This document shows, in pieces, positions 1 to 7,434 of a DNA stretch of 64,000 bases (positions are counted from its first letter, which is position 1; each line of letters opens with the position of its first letter). This DNA comes from Hymenobacter sediminicola. GTDB taxonomy: Bacteria; Bacteroidota; Bacteroidia; Cytophagales; Hymenobacteraceae. The position numbers were made by a program, and so were the translations under genes. Under the pieces are notes generated by a model that did not search any database, was not told the origin of the DNA, and worked only from the letters and a program-made list of their open reading frames with translations. The DNA lies in contig NZ_CP060202.1 in NCBI RefSeq assembly GCF_014250515.1, positions 1,609,001 to 1,673,000 of the forward strand, read 5' to 3'.

Positions 1-2
1 TG

Positions 3-1220
3 CGCAAATACCCGCTTTCCTACCCCATTGTGTTTGTGGGGCTAGGGGCGCTGGTGTTCTGGCTGCCGCTGGGCCTGCCCACTCCCGACCCGATCAAGCA
101 TTCTACCTTCGTTACCCACCTCACCGAAATCTGCGTGACGGTGGCCCTGACCGGTACGGGCCTCAAGATTGACCGGAAATTTTCGTTGTGGCGCTGGCGG
201 GCACCTCTGCAGCTGGTACTGGTACTGATGGTCATCACCATCGGTATTTTCATGGTAGTGGCGTGGCGTTTGGGCGGGCTGCTGCCGGCCTCGGCGCTGC
301 TGCTGGCCGCTACGTTGGCCCCTACTGACCCAGTGCTGGCCGGCGACGTGCAGGTGGGCAAGCCCGGCGAAGGTGGCGAAGACAACGTGCGCTTTTCCCT
401 TACCGGCGAGGCTGGCCTCAATGATGGTTTGGCGTTTCCATTCGTGCATCTGGCGGCGCTCCTGCTGCCGGTGGCCCTACTGCCTTTTTCGGAGCAGCTG
501 CTGCATTGGGCCTGGATGGATGTGCTGTTTCGGACGGCGGTGGGCGTGATTGGCGGCTGGCTGGCTGGCAAGGTACTGTCGTTCCTGATTTTCGATTTGC
601 CCCACCGGGTGCGCATCAACCCCGAAGCCTATGGATTTGTGGCGCTGGCTGTCACGCTCACCGCCTACGGCCTGATTGAGCTGCTGCATGGCTATGGCTT
701 TCTGGCCGTGTTTGTAGCGGCCGTTACGCTGCGGGCGCACGAGCGGAGCCATGAGTACCACACCGAGATGCACGAATTCACGGACCAGCTGGAGCGGTTG
801 CTCATCGTAGTGATTCTGATTCTGTTTGGTGGCGCGCTGGTGCGCGGCTTGCTGGAGCCGCTCACGTGGTCGGGGGCGGCGCTGGGACTGTTTCTGCTAC
901 TAATTTTGCGCCCCATAGGCGGTATCCTGACGCTGGGCCGCAGTCGCGTGACGTGGCCCGAGCGGCTGGTTATCTCGTTCTTTGGTATTCGCGGTATCGG
1001 CTCGTTTTTTTATCTGGCCTACGCACTGAGCAAACACGATTTTCCCGATGCCCCGCAACTCTGGGCCATTACTGGATTTACGGTGCTAACGTCTATCATT
1101 CTGCACGGTGCGCTGGCCACGCCCGTCATGGACTGGCTGGACCGTCGCCACGGCCGCCCTACGGCGCTGGAGCTGGAAGAAAAGCATTTGGCGGAGCAGG
1201 AGAAACAAGCCGCTTCCTGA
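3..1220 (+). CDS. CPA1-type cation:proton antiporter, 5' truncated by window edge
   Basis: This is a membrane antiporter that should exchange Na+ or K+ for protons. The open frame runs in from the window edge at base 3, and the only early start is a GTG at 30 inside a hydrophobic segment, so the true start lies upstream. It has about ten hydrophobic segments, including the conserved stretch APTDPVLAGDVQVG followed by a GEAGLNDGLAFPF element. These are the paired Asp/Glu signatures of the NhaP/CPA1 Na_H_Exchanger fold. The C-terminus is short, charged and cytoplasmic. The next gene starts 149 bp later and looks functionally unrelated. The family is secure; the transported ion is not shown by the sequence. 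Confidence 0.85.
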   Translation, partial: RKYPLSYPIVFVGLGALVFWLPLGLPTPDPIKHSTFVTHLTEICVTVALTGTGLKIDRKFSLWRWRAPLQLVLVLMVITIGIFMVVAWRLGGLLPASALLLAATLAPTDPVLAGDVQVGKPGEGGEDNVRFSLTGEAGLNDGLAFPFVHLAALLLPVALLPFSEQLLHWAWMDVLFRTAVGVIGGWLAGKVLSFLIFDLPHRVRINPEAYGFVALAVTLTAYGLIELLHGYGFLAVFVAAVTLRAHERSHEYHTEMHEFTDQLERLLIVVILILFGGALVRGLLEPLTWSGAALGLFLLLILRPIGGILTLGRSRVTWPERLVISFFGIRGIGSFFYLAYALSKHDFPDAPQLWAITGFTVLTSIILHGALATPVMDWLDRRHGRPTALELEEKHLAEQEKQAAS

Positions 1221-1369
1221 GTTGCTTAGGCCGTAGCCAACCACCTCCAGAGTAAAAGGAAATTGAAACTGGCACAGTAGTGGCCTTTCTATTCTATAAG
1301 GGCGGCTGTAACCTTTGCACGGCTTAGGTTCGTTGCAGTCCTGTTCCTTTCCCGCTTACTCTCCCTACT

Positions 1370-2824
1370 ATGCAACCCACTCTCTCATTTGTTCTGCGTG
1401 CCGGTGCCATCATGGCTGTTTTGCTGCCGTTGGGCAGCACCCGCCCGGCTGTTTCGCACTGGAGTGCCATCCGGCCGGTGCTACCCGTGCAAGGGGCTCA
1501 GCCCGACCCGCAGGTAGTTGCGCAGTTTGGCCTGCTTAACAATACCAAACTACAGAGCTACATCGACAGCAAGGGCATGCAGATGGGCAAAATATCTGAC
1601 CGCCCAGCCGATGTCAAGGGATTTACCATCGTCGATTCGCCCATTATCAACGCCTTTGCTACACCTGATGGCCACGTGTACTTCACGCGCGGCATCATGG
1701 CCCATTTTAATAATGAGGCGCAGTTCAGCGGCGTACTCGGCCACGAAATAGGCCATATCACGGCCCGCCACGGCCAGAAGCAGCAGACCCGCTCCACTAT
1801 TGCCAACGGAGCCCTGATCTTAGGCTCTATCCTGTCGAAGCGAGTGGCTTCTATTGCCCAGCCAGCCTCGCAGGTCGTGGGCCTGGGCCTGCTGAAATAC
1901 GGCCGCGACGACGAAAACGAATCGGATAAGCTAGGGGTGAAGTACTCCAGCGCCATCGGCTACGACCCAGCCTCCATGGCCGATTTTTTCCTGACCCTTG
2001 CGCGCACCGAGCAAAGCAGCGGCGCCGCTACTGTGCCCACCTTTCTATCGTCGCACCCCAACTCCGCCGACCGGTACACGAACGTAAAAAAGCTGGCGCA
2101 GCAAGCGGAGCAACAAGCAGGCCGCCAGCTGGCCGTGAACCGCGACCAGTATCTGCGCATGATTGAGGGCTTGCCCTACGGCGACAACCCGCGCGAGGGC
2201 TACGTGGAGGGCAGCGTATTCTACCACCCCGACCTGAAGTTTCAATTTCCGGTACCACAGGGCTGGAAGTCGCAGAACTCACCCAGCCAGTTTCAGATGG
2301 CCGAGCCCAATGGCAAGGCTGTTATCGTGCTGCTGCCAGCCGGCAACAAAGGCCTAGATGAAACCGCGCAGGCACTGGTAGAACAGCTGAAAATCCAGAA
2401 CGCGCAGGCCCAGAAAACGACCATCAACGGCTTCCAGGCCATAGCCATCCAGGGTGACCAGGTAGGGCAGGACCAGCAAACCGGCCAGCAGGCTATTACG
2501 GCCCGCACGCTGAGCTTCATCATCCAGGATGGCCAGAACCTGTACGCTTTCGTCGGCCTCACGTCGCCTAACGATTTCAACACGTATGCGCCGCAGTTTC
2601 AGCGCACGGCTCAGGGCTACAAGCGCCTCACGGATGCCGCTAAACTGAACCGCCAACCCGAGAAGGTGCGCATCAAAACCGCCAAAGCCGGCCAGACGTT
2701 GGCCCAGGCCTTAGCGGCTAATGGTATTCCATCTAAGCGCTACGAGGAAATGGCCATCCTAAACGGCATGAAAACTACTGATAAAATGACCAGCGGCATG
2801 CTGTTTAAGGTGGTAGGGAAGTAA
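1370..2824 (+). CDS. Secreted M48-family zinc metalloprotease
   Basis: A 484-aa predicted periplasmic zinc peptidase of the M48 (BepA/Oma1-like) type, probably acting on misfolded envelope proteins. A hydrophobic N-terminal segment (about residues 6-22) serves as signal. The zinc motif HEIGH is at residues 125-129, and the third ligand region is ENESDKLG about 50 residues later, as in the family. The C-terminal half holds a region found behind M48 domains in Bacteroidota, and the last 50 residues (TLAQALAANGIPS...LNGM) resemble a LysM-like peptidoglycan-binding module. The gene stands alone, with a hairpin just after its stop. The exact substrate is unknown. Confidence 0.88.
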   Translation: MQPTLSFVLRAGAIMAVLLPLGSTRPAVSHWSAIRPVLPVQGAQPDPQVVAQFGLLNNTKLQSYIDSKGMQMGKISDRPADVKGFTIVDSPIINAFATPDGHVYFTRGIMAHFNNEAQFSGVLGHEIGHITARHGQKQQTRSTIANGALILGSILSKRVASIAQPASQVVGLGLLKYGRDDENESDKLGVKYSSAIGYDPASMADFFLTLARTEQSSGAATVPTFLSSHPNSADRYTNVKKLAQQAEQQAGRQLAVNRDQYLRMIEGLPYGDNPREGYVEGSVFYHPDLKFQFPVPQGWKSQNSPSQFQMAEPNGKAVIVLLPAGNKGLDETAQALVEQLKIQNAQAQKTTINGFQAIAIQGDQVGQDQQTGQQAITARTLSFIIQDGQNLYAFVGLTSPNDFNTYAPQFQRTAQGYKRLTDAAKLNRQPEKVRIKTAKAGQTLAQALAANGIPSKRYEEMAILNGMKTTDKMTSGMLFKVVGK

Positions 2825-2828
2825 TTTA

Positions 2829-3449
2829 CTATGCATTAAACCACTGCAGGATTCGGGAAACTATTCCTGAATCCTGCAGTGGTCTTTGAGCAAGTCCATT
2901 TTCAGGAAATAGTACTGCTGATAAATCAATTGGAAGTAAGTCTCCGGCTGCGGTGTACAGTAAGATTCTGATTTTTTCTGCGTGTACGCAGGAATAGATA
3001 CCGCCTAGCGTTTCGATATCAGTGCGGTGGATAGGCGGCTTGACCTTCTTCCGCAGTTGAATAGGCACAATGCCTAACTCTGTGACCATGCTGCTCCACG
3101 CAGCTACTTTTGAGTCAGGAAGCAGGTAGGTTGCAGCTCGGCTAACAGTTTTTTCTGTGTCCTCCTCAGGCAAAAAGCCATAAAAGCTGCATAGTACTTC
3201 ACTGATTTCGAGTAATAGATAGGGCCACTCATCTTGGTGATGGCAGAATGCTTTGTTCCAGAAGGAATCTAGCCGAAAGACTAGTAGCAGCGAATTTTCT
3301 GCCTGCGAGATGGTCTGGCACCAAAGGGAGTCATGCAGCGTGATGCCATCCAGCAACAGCGAAAATGTAGTGTCGGTAGCTTTGCTCCAGTCAAAAGAAC
3401 CATTGACTATACCGTTAGCCAGCCATTCTGGAGAAGTATCATTCAGCAT
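2829..3449 (-). CDS. Hypothetical protein, AT-richer than neighbours
   Basis: A 206-aa protein I do not recognise. I place the start at the ATG at 3449 (MLNDTSPEWL); an in-frame GTG-type extension to 3482 is possible. It is soluble, slightly acidic, rich in Leu and Trp, and has no signal peptide or clear motif. Its base composition is visibly lower in GC than the flanking genes, and it sits alone between unrelated genes, which fits an orphan or recently acquired gene. The last 14 codons lie in a hairpin (2841-2882). General look (cytosolic, about 200 aa, orphan) is like many bacterial immunity or polymorphic-toxin partner proteins, but nothing here proves that. Confidence 0.6.
   Translation of the reverse strand: MLNDTSPEWLANGIVNGSFDWSKATDTTFSLLLDGITLHDSLWCQTISQAENSLLLVFRLDSFWNKAFCHHQDEWPYLLLEISEVLCSFYGFLPEEDTEKTVSRAATYLLPDSKVAAWSSMVTELGIVPIQLRKKVKPPIHRTDIETLGGIYSCVHAEKIRILLYTAAGDLLPIDLSAVLFPENGLAQRPLQDSGIVSRILQWFNA
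2841..2882. terminator. Hairpin after the M48 gene, inside the 3' end of the convergent gene
   Basis: A 17-bp stem (2841-2857 with 2866-2882, one G-U-type mismatch) with an 8-base loop starts 17 bases after the M48 stop. No long T-run follows. It overlaps the last codons of the minus-strand hypothetical gene, so it may serve convergent transcription or be an mRNA-end structure. Confidence 0.5.
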
Positions 3450-3965
3450 ACTGGTGCATAGAACAGAAAACGCCCTGGCCAACTACTGGCTGGGGCGTTT
3501 AAGGTACTGAGCAGCTACGGAAGCGGCGCTATGTCGTTCTCAGGACTGCGTGTAAGGCCTACTGTTTAGGAGGCCGCAGTATACGCCGCAGAACCGGCCA
3601 GAGCAGCAAAAGAGCCAGTATAATCACCAAGATCAGATTGCCATCCAGCACCCGGCCATTCGCCTCAATCGTAAAGTTTGCTAGGAAAGGGTGGGTCCGC
3701 ATCTGTTGCTGCTTTTAGGTGCCGGCTACTGTCTAATATCAAGAAAATCCGACATTCTGGCATCCTGTATCCTTGTCCAGACTTCTGGAGGCCACTTCCT
3801 GCAAAAAGGCCGACTGCCAGAACAGCTGCTTACACGTGCAGATGGCACGGATGCTTTGCTGCCGCTTCACATAGGCGCAAGGACACCGCAGAGTACAGGA
3901 GTGTTAGCCAAACAGATACTCCTTTCTTGAGACGCAATCCACTTTCATTGCCTCCTGATTCTGTG
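3450..3965. other. Intergenic stretch with one possible tiny gene
   Basis: About 516 bases without a large gene. It contains the 47-codon minus-strand frame at 3559-3702 described separately. The part from 3703 to 3965 holds no recognisable gene, repeat or hairpin and presumably contains the promoter of the polysaccharide deacetylase gene. An open plus frame from 3678 that joins the deacetylase frame has no membrane-export sense and is not treated as coding. Confidence 0.5.
3559..3702 (-). CDS. Possible 47-aa single-pass membrane protein
   Basis: An ATG-started frame of 47 codons ending in TAG. It encodes a short polar N-terminus, one strongly hydrophobic segment (LILVIILALLLLWPVL, about residues 23-38) and a basic tail (RRILRPPKQ), the layout of a small N-out/C-in membrane protein. 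No obvious ribosome binding site is visible, which is common in Bacteroidota. It lies in its own space between the AT-richer orphan gene and the deacetylase. Function unknown; it could also be chance. Confidence 0.4.
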   Translation of the reverse strand: MRTHPFLANFTIEANGRVLDGNLILVIILALLLLWPVLRRILRPPKQ

Positions 3966-4772
3966 ATGCTGCGCCGCCTTTCCCTGCTCTGTGTGTTGCT
4001 GATTCTGTTGGAAGCGGGGCTGGGCAGTGTAGGCGCGCACGCCCAGGTGCTGCGCCGCCCCGTGCCCGACAAGCTGGTGGTACTCACCTTCGATGATGCT
4101 GCTCTTAGCCATGCCACCTACGTTGCGCCCCTGCTAAGGCAGTACGGGTTCGGCGCCACATTTTTCGTATGCGAATTCCGGGAGCCGGCTTTTGCCGACA
4201 AAACGAAGTATATGAGCTGGGCGCAAATTCGGCAGTTGCACCGGCAGGGCTTCGAAGTCGGGAGCCACACGCTCACGCATCGGCACGTCAACCGTCTGAC
4301 GCAGGAGCAGCTGGGGGCCGAGCTGGATTCAATAGAAGGCCGCTGCCACAGTAACCGGATTCCCCGGCCTGTCACTTTCGCCTATCCGGGCTACGACACC
4401 GCACCCACCGCTACCACGCTACTGCCGGCGCGCGGCTACCACCTGGCCCGCGCCGGTGGCAACCGCCCCTACGACCCTGTCACCGATAATCCGCTCCTGA
4501 TTCCCAGCTTCAGCACCTCCGGCCCCGACACGGCGAAAGTGCTGCCTGCCCTGCGGCAGGCGCAAAACGGCCGCATCGTGGTGCTGACAGTACACGGCGT
4601 ACCCGATGTGGCCCACGACTGGGTGAGTACGCCGCCCGCACTGTTCGAACTGTACCTACGCTACCTACACGACCATCACTATACGGTGGTGGCGCTGCGC
4701 GATTTGGCTCGCTACGTGAACCTGCCCGAAGCTATTCGAACCATTCCGCCCCGCTACGAGAATCTGAAATAA
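3966..4772 (+). CDS. Secreted polysaccharide deacetylase (NodB domain)
   Basis: A 268-aa exported carbohydrate esterase 4-like protein that should remove acetyl groups from a polysaccharide. I start at the ATG at 3966 because a clean signal peptide follows (hydrophobic LLCVLLILLEAGLGSVGAHA); the frame is open further upstream. NodB motifs are present: LTFDDA (metal Asp), SHTLTHRH (the two metal His), FAYPGYD and VLTVHG near the end. The first motif has Ala where Gly is usual. It ends 24 bp before the PL22 gene on the same strand, so it may be the first gene of the pectin operon, perhaps acting on acetylated pectin, but peptidoglycan or other glycans are equally possible. Confidence 0.85.
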   Translation: MLRRLSLLCVLLILLEAGLGSVGAHAQVLRRPVPDKLVVLTFDDAALSHATYVAPLLRQYGFGATFFVCEFREPAFADKTKYMSWAQIRQLHRQGFEVGSHTLTHRHVNRLTQEQLGAELDSIEGRCHSNRIPRPVTFAYPGYDTAPTATTLLPARGYHLARAGGNRPYDPVTDNPLLIPSFSTSGPDTAKVLPALRQAQNGRIVVLTVHGVPDVAHDWVSTPPALFELYLRYLHDHHYTVVALRDLARYVNLPEAIRTIPPRYENLK

Positions 4773-4796
4773 CCGCCCTGCCATCCTTTCTGACCT

Positions 4797-6023
4797 ATGA
4801 AAACCCACCCGTTTATTACTGTATTGAGCGGCCTGGCGCTGCTAAGTACCGGCGCGCTGGCCCAGGCCAAGCTCGTGACCGGCGCGCAAACGCCCATGCC
4901 TGCCGCCGAGTGGATCGACCAGGACACCGGCCACCGCGTGATGCGCCTTACGCCACTGGGCGGCAACAACAACAGCTTCTACTTCCACAACAAGCCCTTT
5001 CTGGCGGCTAAAGGCAGTGACGGCGACCAGATGGTGTTCTACCACTCCGATGCCCAGGGCAAGCAGCTGCGCACCATCAACCTGAAGACGCGCGCGGTGC
5101 AGCCGCTCACGCGCTACTTCCAGAAGATGAGCGGCGAAATTGTGGCGCCCAAGCGCCGGGAGGTATTCTACCAAACCGGCGACTCGGTGTACGCCACCCA
5201 TGTCGATACCCGAAAGACACGGCTGGTGTTCGTGTTTCCCCAAGATTTCCGGGCCAGCATCACCACCCTCAACGCCGACGAAACTCAGCTCGGCGGGGCC
5301 TGGGCTTCTGATGCGGAAAAGGAGATTTCGCGGCAGTACCCTGAAAAGAAAGATTACTTCCGCCGCATCTACGAGTCGAAGCTGCCACGCACCTTGTTTA
5401 CGGTGAGCACCGAGGGCGGCCAACTCAGCAAGCTGTTCACGGACACGGCCTGGCTGAACCACGTGCAGTTTTCGCCCACTGACCCGAAGCTGCTCATGTT
5501 CTGCCACGAAGGCCCTTGGGAGTTGGTGGACCGCATCTGGACCATCGACACGAAAACCAAGGCGGTGAAGCTGGTGCACAAGCGCACGATGGACCGCGAA
5601 ATATTCGGTCACGAGTGGTTTGCGCCCGACGGCAAAACCATCTGGTTTGACCACCAGCTGCCTCGCGGCGCCACGTTCTTCGTGACGGGCACCAACCTGA
5701 AAACCGGCAAAGAGAAGAAGTACGAACTGACCCGCGACGAGTGGAGCGTGCACTACACCATTTCGCCCGACCAGAAGACGTTTGCTGGTGACGGTGGCTA
5801 CCCCAGCTCAGTGGCGCACTCGCCCAACGGCCAGTGGATCTACTTGTTCCGGCCCAATGGCGACAAGTTTAAAGCCGAGAAGCTGGTGAACCTGGCCAAG
5901 CACAACTACCACCTGGAGCCCAACGTGCATTTCTCCCCCGACGGCAAATGGCTGATCTTTCGGGCCAACTTTGAGGGCGAAAACCAAGTGTACGCCGTGG
6001 AAATAGCCAAAGCCGCCTCGTAA
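4797..6023 (+). CDS. Oligogalacturonate lyase, PL22 family
   Basis: A 408-aa protein with a signal peptide (cleavage near ALAQA) and the seven-bladed propeller sequence of PL22 oligogalacturonate lyases, which split unsaturated and saturated digalacturonate by beta-elimination. The family signature region around residues 220-245 (HVQFSPTDPKLLMFCHEGPW) is nearly textbook, with further His-rich blades (FGHEWF, WFDHQ, HYTISPD, HFSPDGKW) that supply the Mn-binding and catalytic His/Arg. In many bacteria Ogl is cytoplasmic; here the leader predicts export, which fits Bacteroidota that cut in the periplasm. It is followed after a palindromic repeat by GH105, the next step for unsaturated uronates. 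Confidence 0.92.
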   Translation: MKTHPFITVLSGLALLSTGALAQAKLVTGAQTPMPAAEWIDQDTGHRVMRLTPLGGNNNSFYFHNKPFLAAKGSDGDQMVFYHSDAQGKQLRTINLKTRAVQPLTRYFQKMSGEIVAPKRREVFYQTGDSVYATHVDTRKTRLVFVFPQDFRASITTLNADETQLGGAWASDAEKEISRQYPEKKDYFRRIYESKLPRTLFTVSTEGGQLSKLFTDTAWLNHVQFSPTDPKLLMFCHEGPWELVDRIWTIDTKTKAVKLVHKRTMDREIFGHEWFAPDGKTIWFDHQLPRGATFFVTGTNLKTGKEKKYELTRDEWSVHYTISPDQKTFAGDGGYPSSVAHSPNGQWIYLFRPNGDKFKAEKLVNLAKHNYHLEPNVHFSPDGKWLIFRANFEGENQVYAVEIAKAAS

Positions 6024-6040
6024 AAACCGACACAAAACAC

Positions 6041-6131
6041 CGTCATGCTGAGCTTGTCGAAGCATCTCTACCGCTTCGTCTGTCCCATTTCAACGAAGCG
6101 GTAGAGATGCTTCGACAAGCTCAGCATGACG
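6041..6131. repeat. REP-like palindrome, copy A (GCAT subfamily)
   Basis: A perfect inverted repeat with 39-bp arms (6041-6079 and 6093-6131) around a 13-base loop, lying 18 bases after the PL22 stop. Each arm begins GTCATGCTGAGC and contains a smaller inverted pair, ATGCT...AGCAT. It is the most regular of seven related copies in the window. Confidence 0.95.
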
Positions 6132-6168
6132 AACTGGGTATCATAACCGACGACCTCAAACCCACCCA

Positions 6169-7293
6169 ATGCTCAAATCCATTCTCACGGCCGGCCTGCT
6201 GGCCATGCTTACGCTGACGACGCAGGCCCAGAAGCTGCCCAAAAAGAAGGCCATCCTCAAAACGATGACCCGCGCCAACGACTACTTCATGCAGAAGTGG
6301 CCCGATACCGGCAAGGAAATCACGACCAACAAAACCCGCCCCAGCCACATCTGGACCCGCGCCGTGTACTACGAGGGCCTCATGGCGCTGCACAGCGTAG
6401 ATAAGCAGAAGCGCTACTACGACTACGCCGTAGACTGGAGCCAGAAGCACCAGTGGGGCCTGCACCGCGGCATCGAAACCCGCAACGCCGACAACCAGTG
6501 CGCCGGCCAGACCTACCTCGCCCTCTACGAAATCGACCCACAACCCGAGCGGATGCGCGACATCAAAGCCAGTATCGATTTGATGGTGAAAAGCCCGCAG
6601 GTAGACGACTGGTGGTGGATTGACGCCCTGCAAATGGCCATGCCTATCTATGCCAAGCTGGGTGCTATGACCAAGGATACGGCTTATTACGAGAAGATGT
6701 ACCGCCTCTACAACTATTCGAAAACCCGGCACGGCGGCAACGGACTCTACAACCCGCAGGACCAACTGTGGTGGCGCGACAAGGACTTCGTGCCGCCTTA
6801 CAAGGAGCCTAACGGCGAAGACTGCTACTGGAGCCGCGGCAACGGCTGGGTGGTGGCAGCCATGGTGCGCGTGCTGGAAATCATGCCCAAGGGCGCCCCG
6901 CACCGCGAAGAATACGAGCAGATGTACCTGGCCATGATGAAGGCCTTGCCGCCCCTGCAGCGACCCGATGGCTACTGGAACGTGAGCTTACACGACCCCA
7001 CCAACTACGGCGGCAAGGAGCTGACCGGCACGGCGCTGTTCACCTACGGCATGGCCTGGGGTATCAACCACGGCCTGCTCGACGCCAAGCAGTATCAGCC
7101 CATCATCACGAAAGCCTGGAACGCCATGGCTACCGAATGCGTGCACCCGAACGGCTTTCTGGGCTACGTGCAAGGCACCGGCAAAGAGCCCAAAGACGGC
7201 CAGCCCGTGAGCTACACCAGCAAGCCCGACTTCGAGGACTACGGCCTCGGCTGCTTCCTGCTCGCCGGCACGGAGCTGGTGAAGATGAAGTAA
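6169..7293 (+). CDS. GH105 unsaturated rhamnogalacturonyl/galacturonyl hydrolase
   Basis: A 374-aa exported (alpha/alpha)6-barrel hydrolase of family GH105 (GH88 superfamily), which hydrates and releases the unsaturated uronate left at the non-reducing end by pectin lyases. The signal peptide ends near TTQAQ. The likely catalytic Asp is D152 in WWWIDALQMAMP, matching the conserved WxDxLxMAxP element, and SRGNGWVVAAM (about residues 224-234) is a further family hallmark. It sits between palindromes A and B. A second GH105 of a different subtype is at 43339, so the two probably divide galacturonan and rhamnogalacturonan products between them. Confidence 0.92.
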   Translation: MLKSILTAGLLAMLTLTTQAQKLPKKKAILKTMTRANDYFMQKWPDTGKEITTNKTRPSHIWTRAVYYEGLMALHSVDKQKRYYDYAVDWSQKHQWGLHRGIETRNADNQCAGQTYLALYEIDPQPERMRDIKASIDLMVKSPQVDDWWWIDALQMAMPIYAKLGAMTKDTAYYEKMYRLYNYSKTRHGGNGLYNPQDQLWWRDKDFVPPYKEPNGEDCYWSRGNGWVVAAMVRVLEIMPKGAPHREEYEQMYLAMMKALPPLQRPDGYWNVSLHDPTNYGGKELTGTALFTYGMAWGINHGLLDAKQYQPIITKAWNAMATECVHPNGFLGYVQGTGKEPKDGQPVSYTSKPDFEDYGLGCFLLAGTELVKMK

Positions 7294-7307
7294 AAGTGTA
7301 AGAAATG

Positions 7308-7407
7308 AACGTCATGCTGAGCGAAGTCGAAGCATCTCTACCGCTTCGTTGCAATAGCATCAGCTAGCCAGGGGCAGAGATGCTTCGACTTCGCTCAGCC
7401 TGACGTT
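7308..7407. repeat. REP-like palindrome, copy B (GCAT subfamily)
   Basis: Inverted repeat AACGTCATGCTGAGCGAAGT.../...TGACGTT just after the GH105 stop. The outer arms pair well; the inner part (CTACCGCTTCG versus GGGGCAG) is degenerate. It ends 27 bases before the GH106 start codon. Confidence 0.9.
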
Positions 7408-7434
7408 CTGAAATATCCATTGCCACCCCGCCCC

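Noticed and set aside
1300..1320. A Bacteroidota -7 promoter (TAACCTTTG) before the M48 gene
   Set aside because: One base too long in the spacer and no TTG at the right distance.
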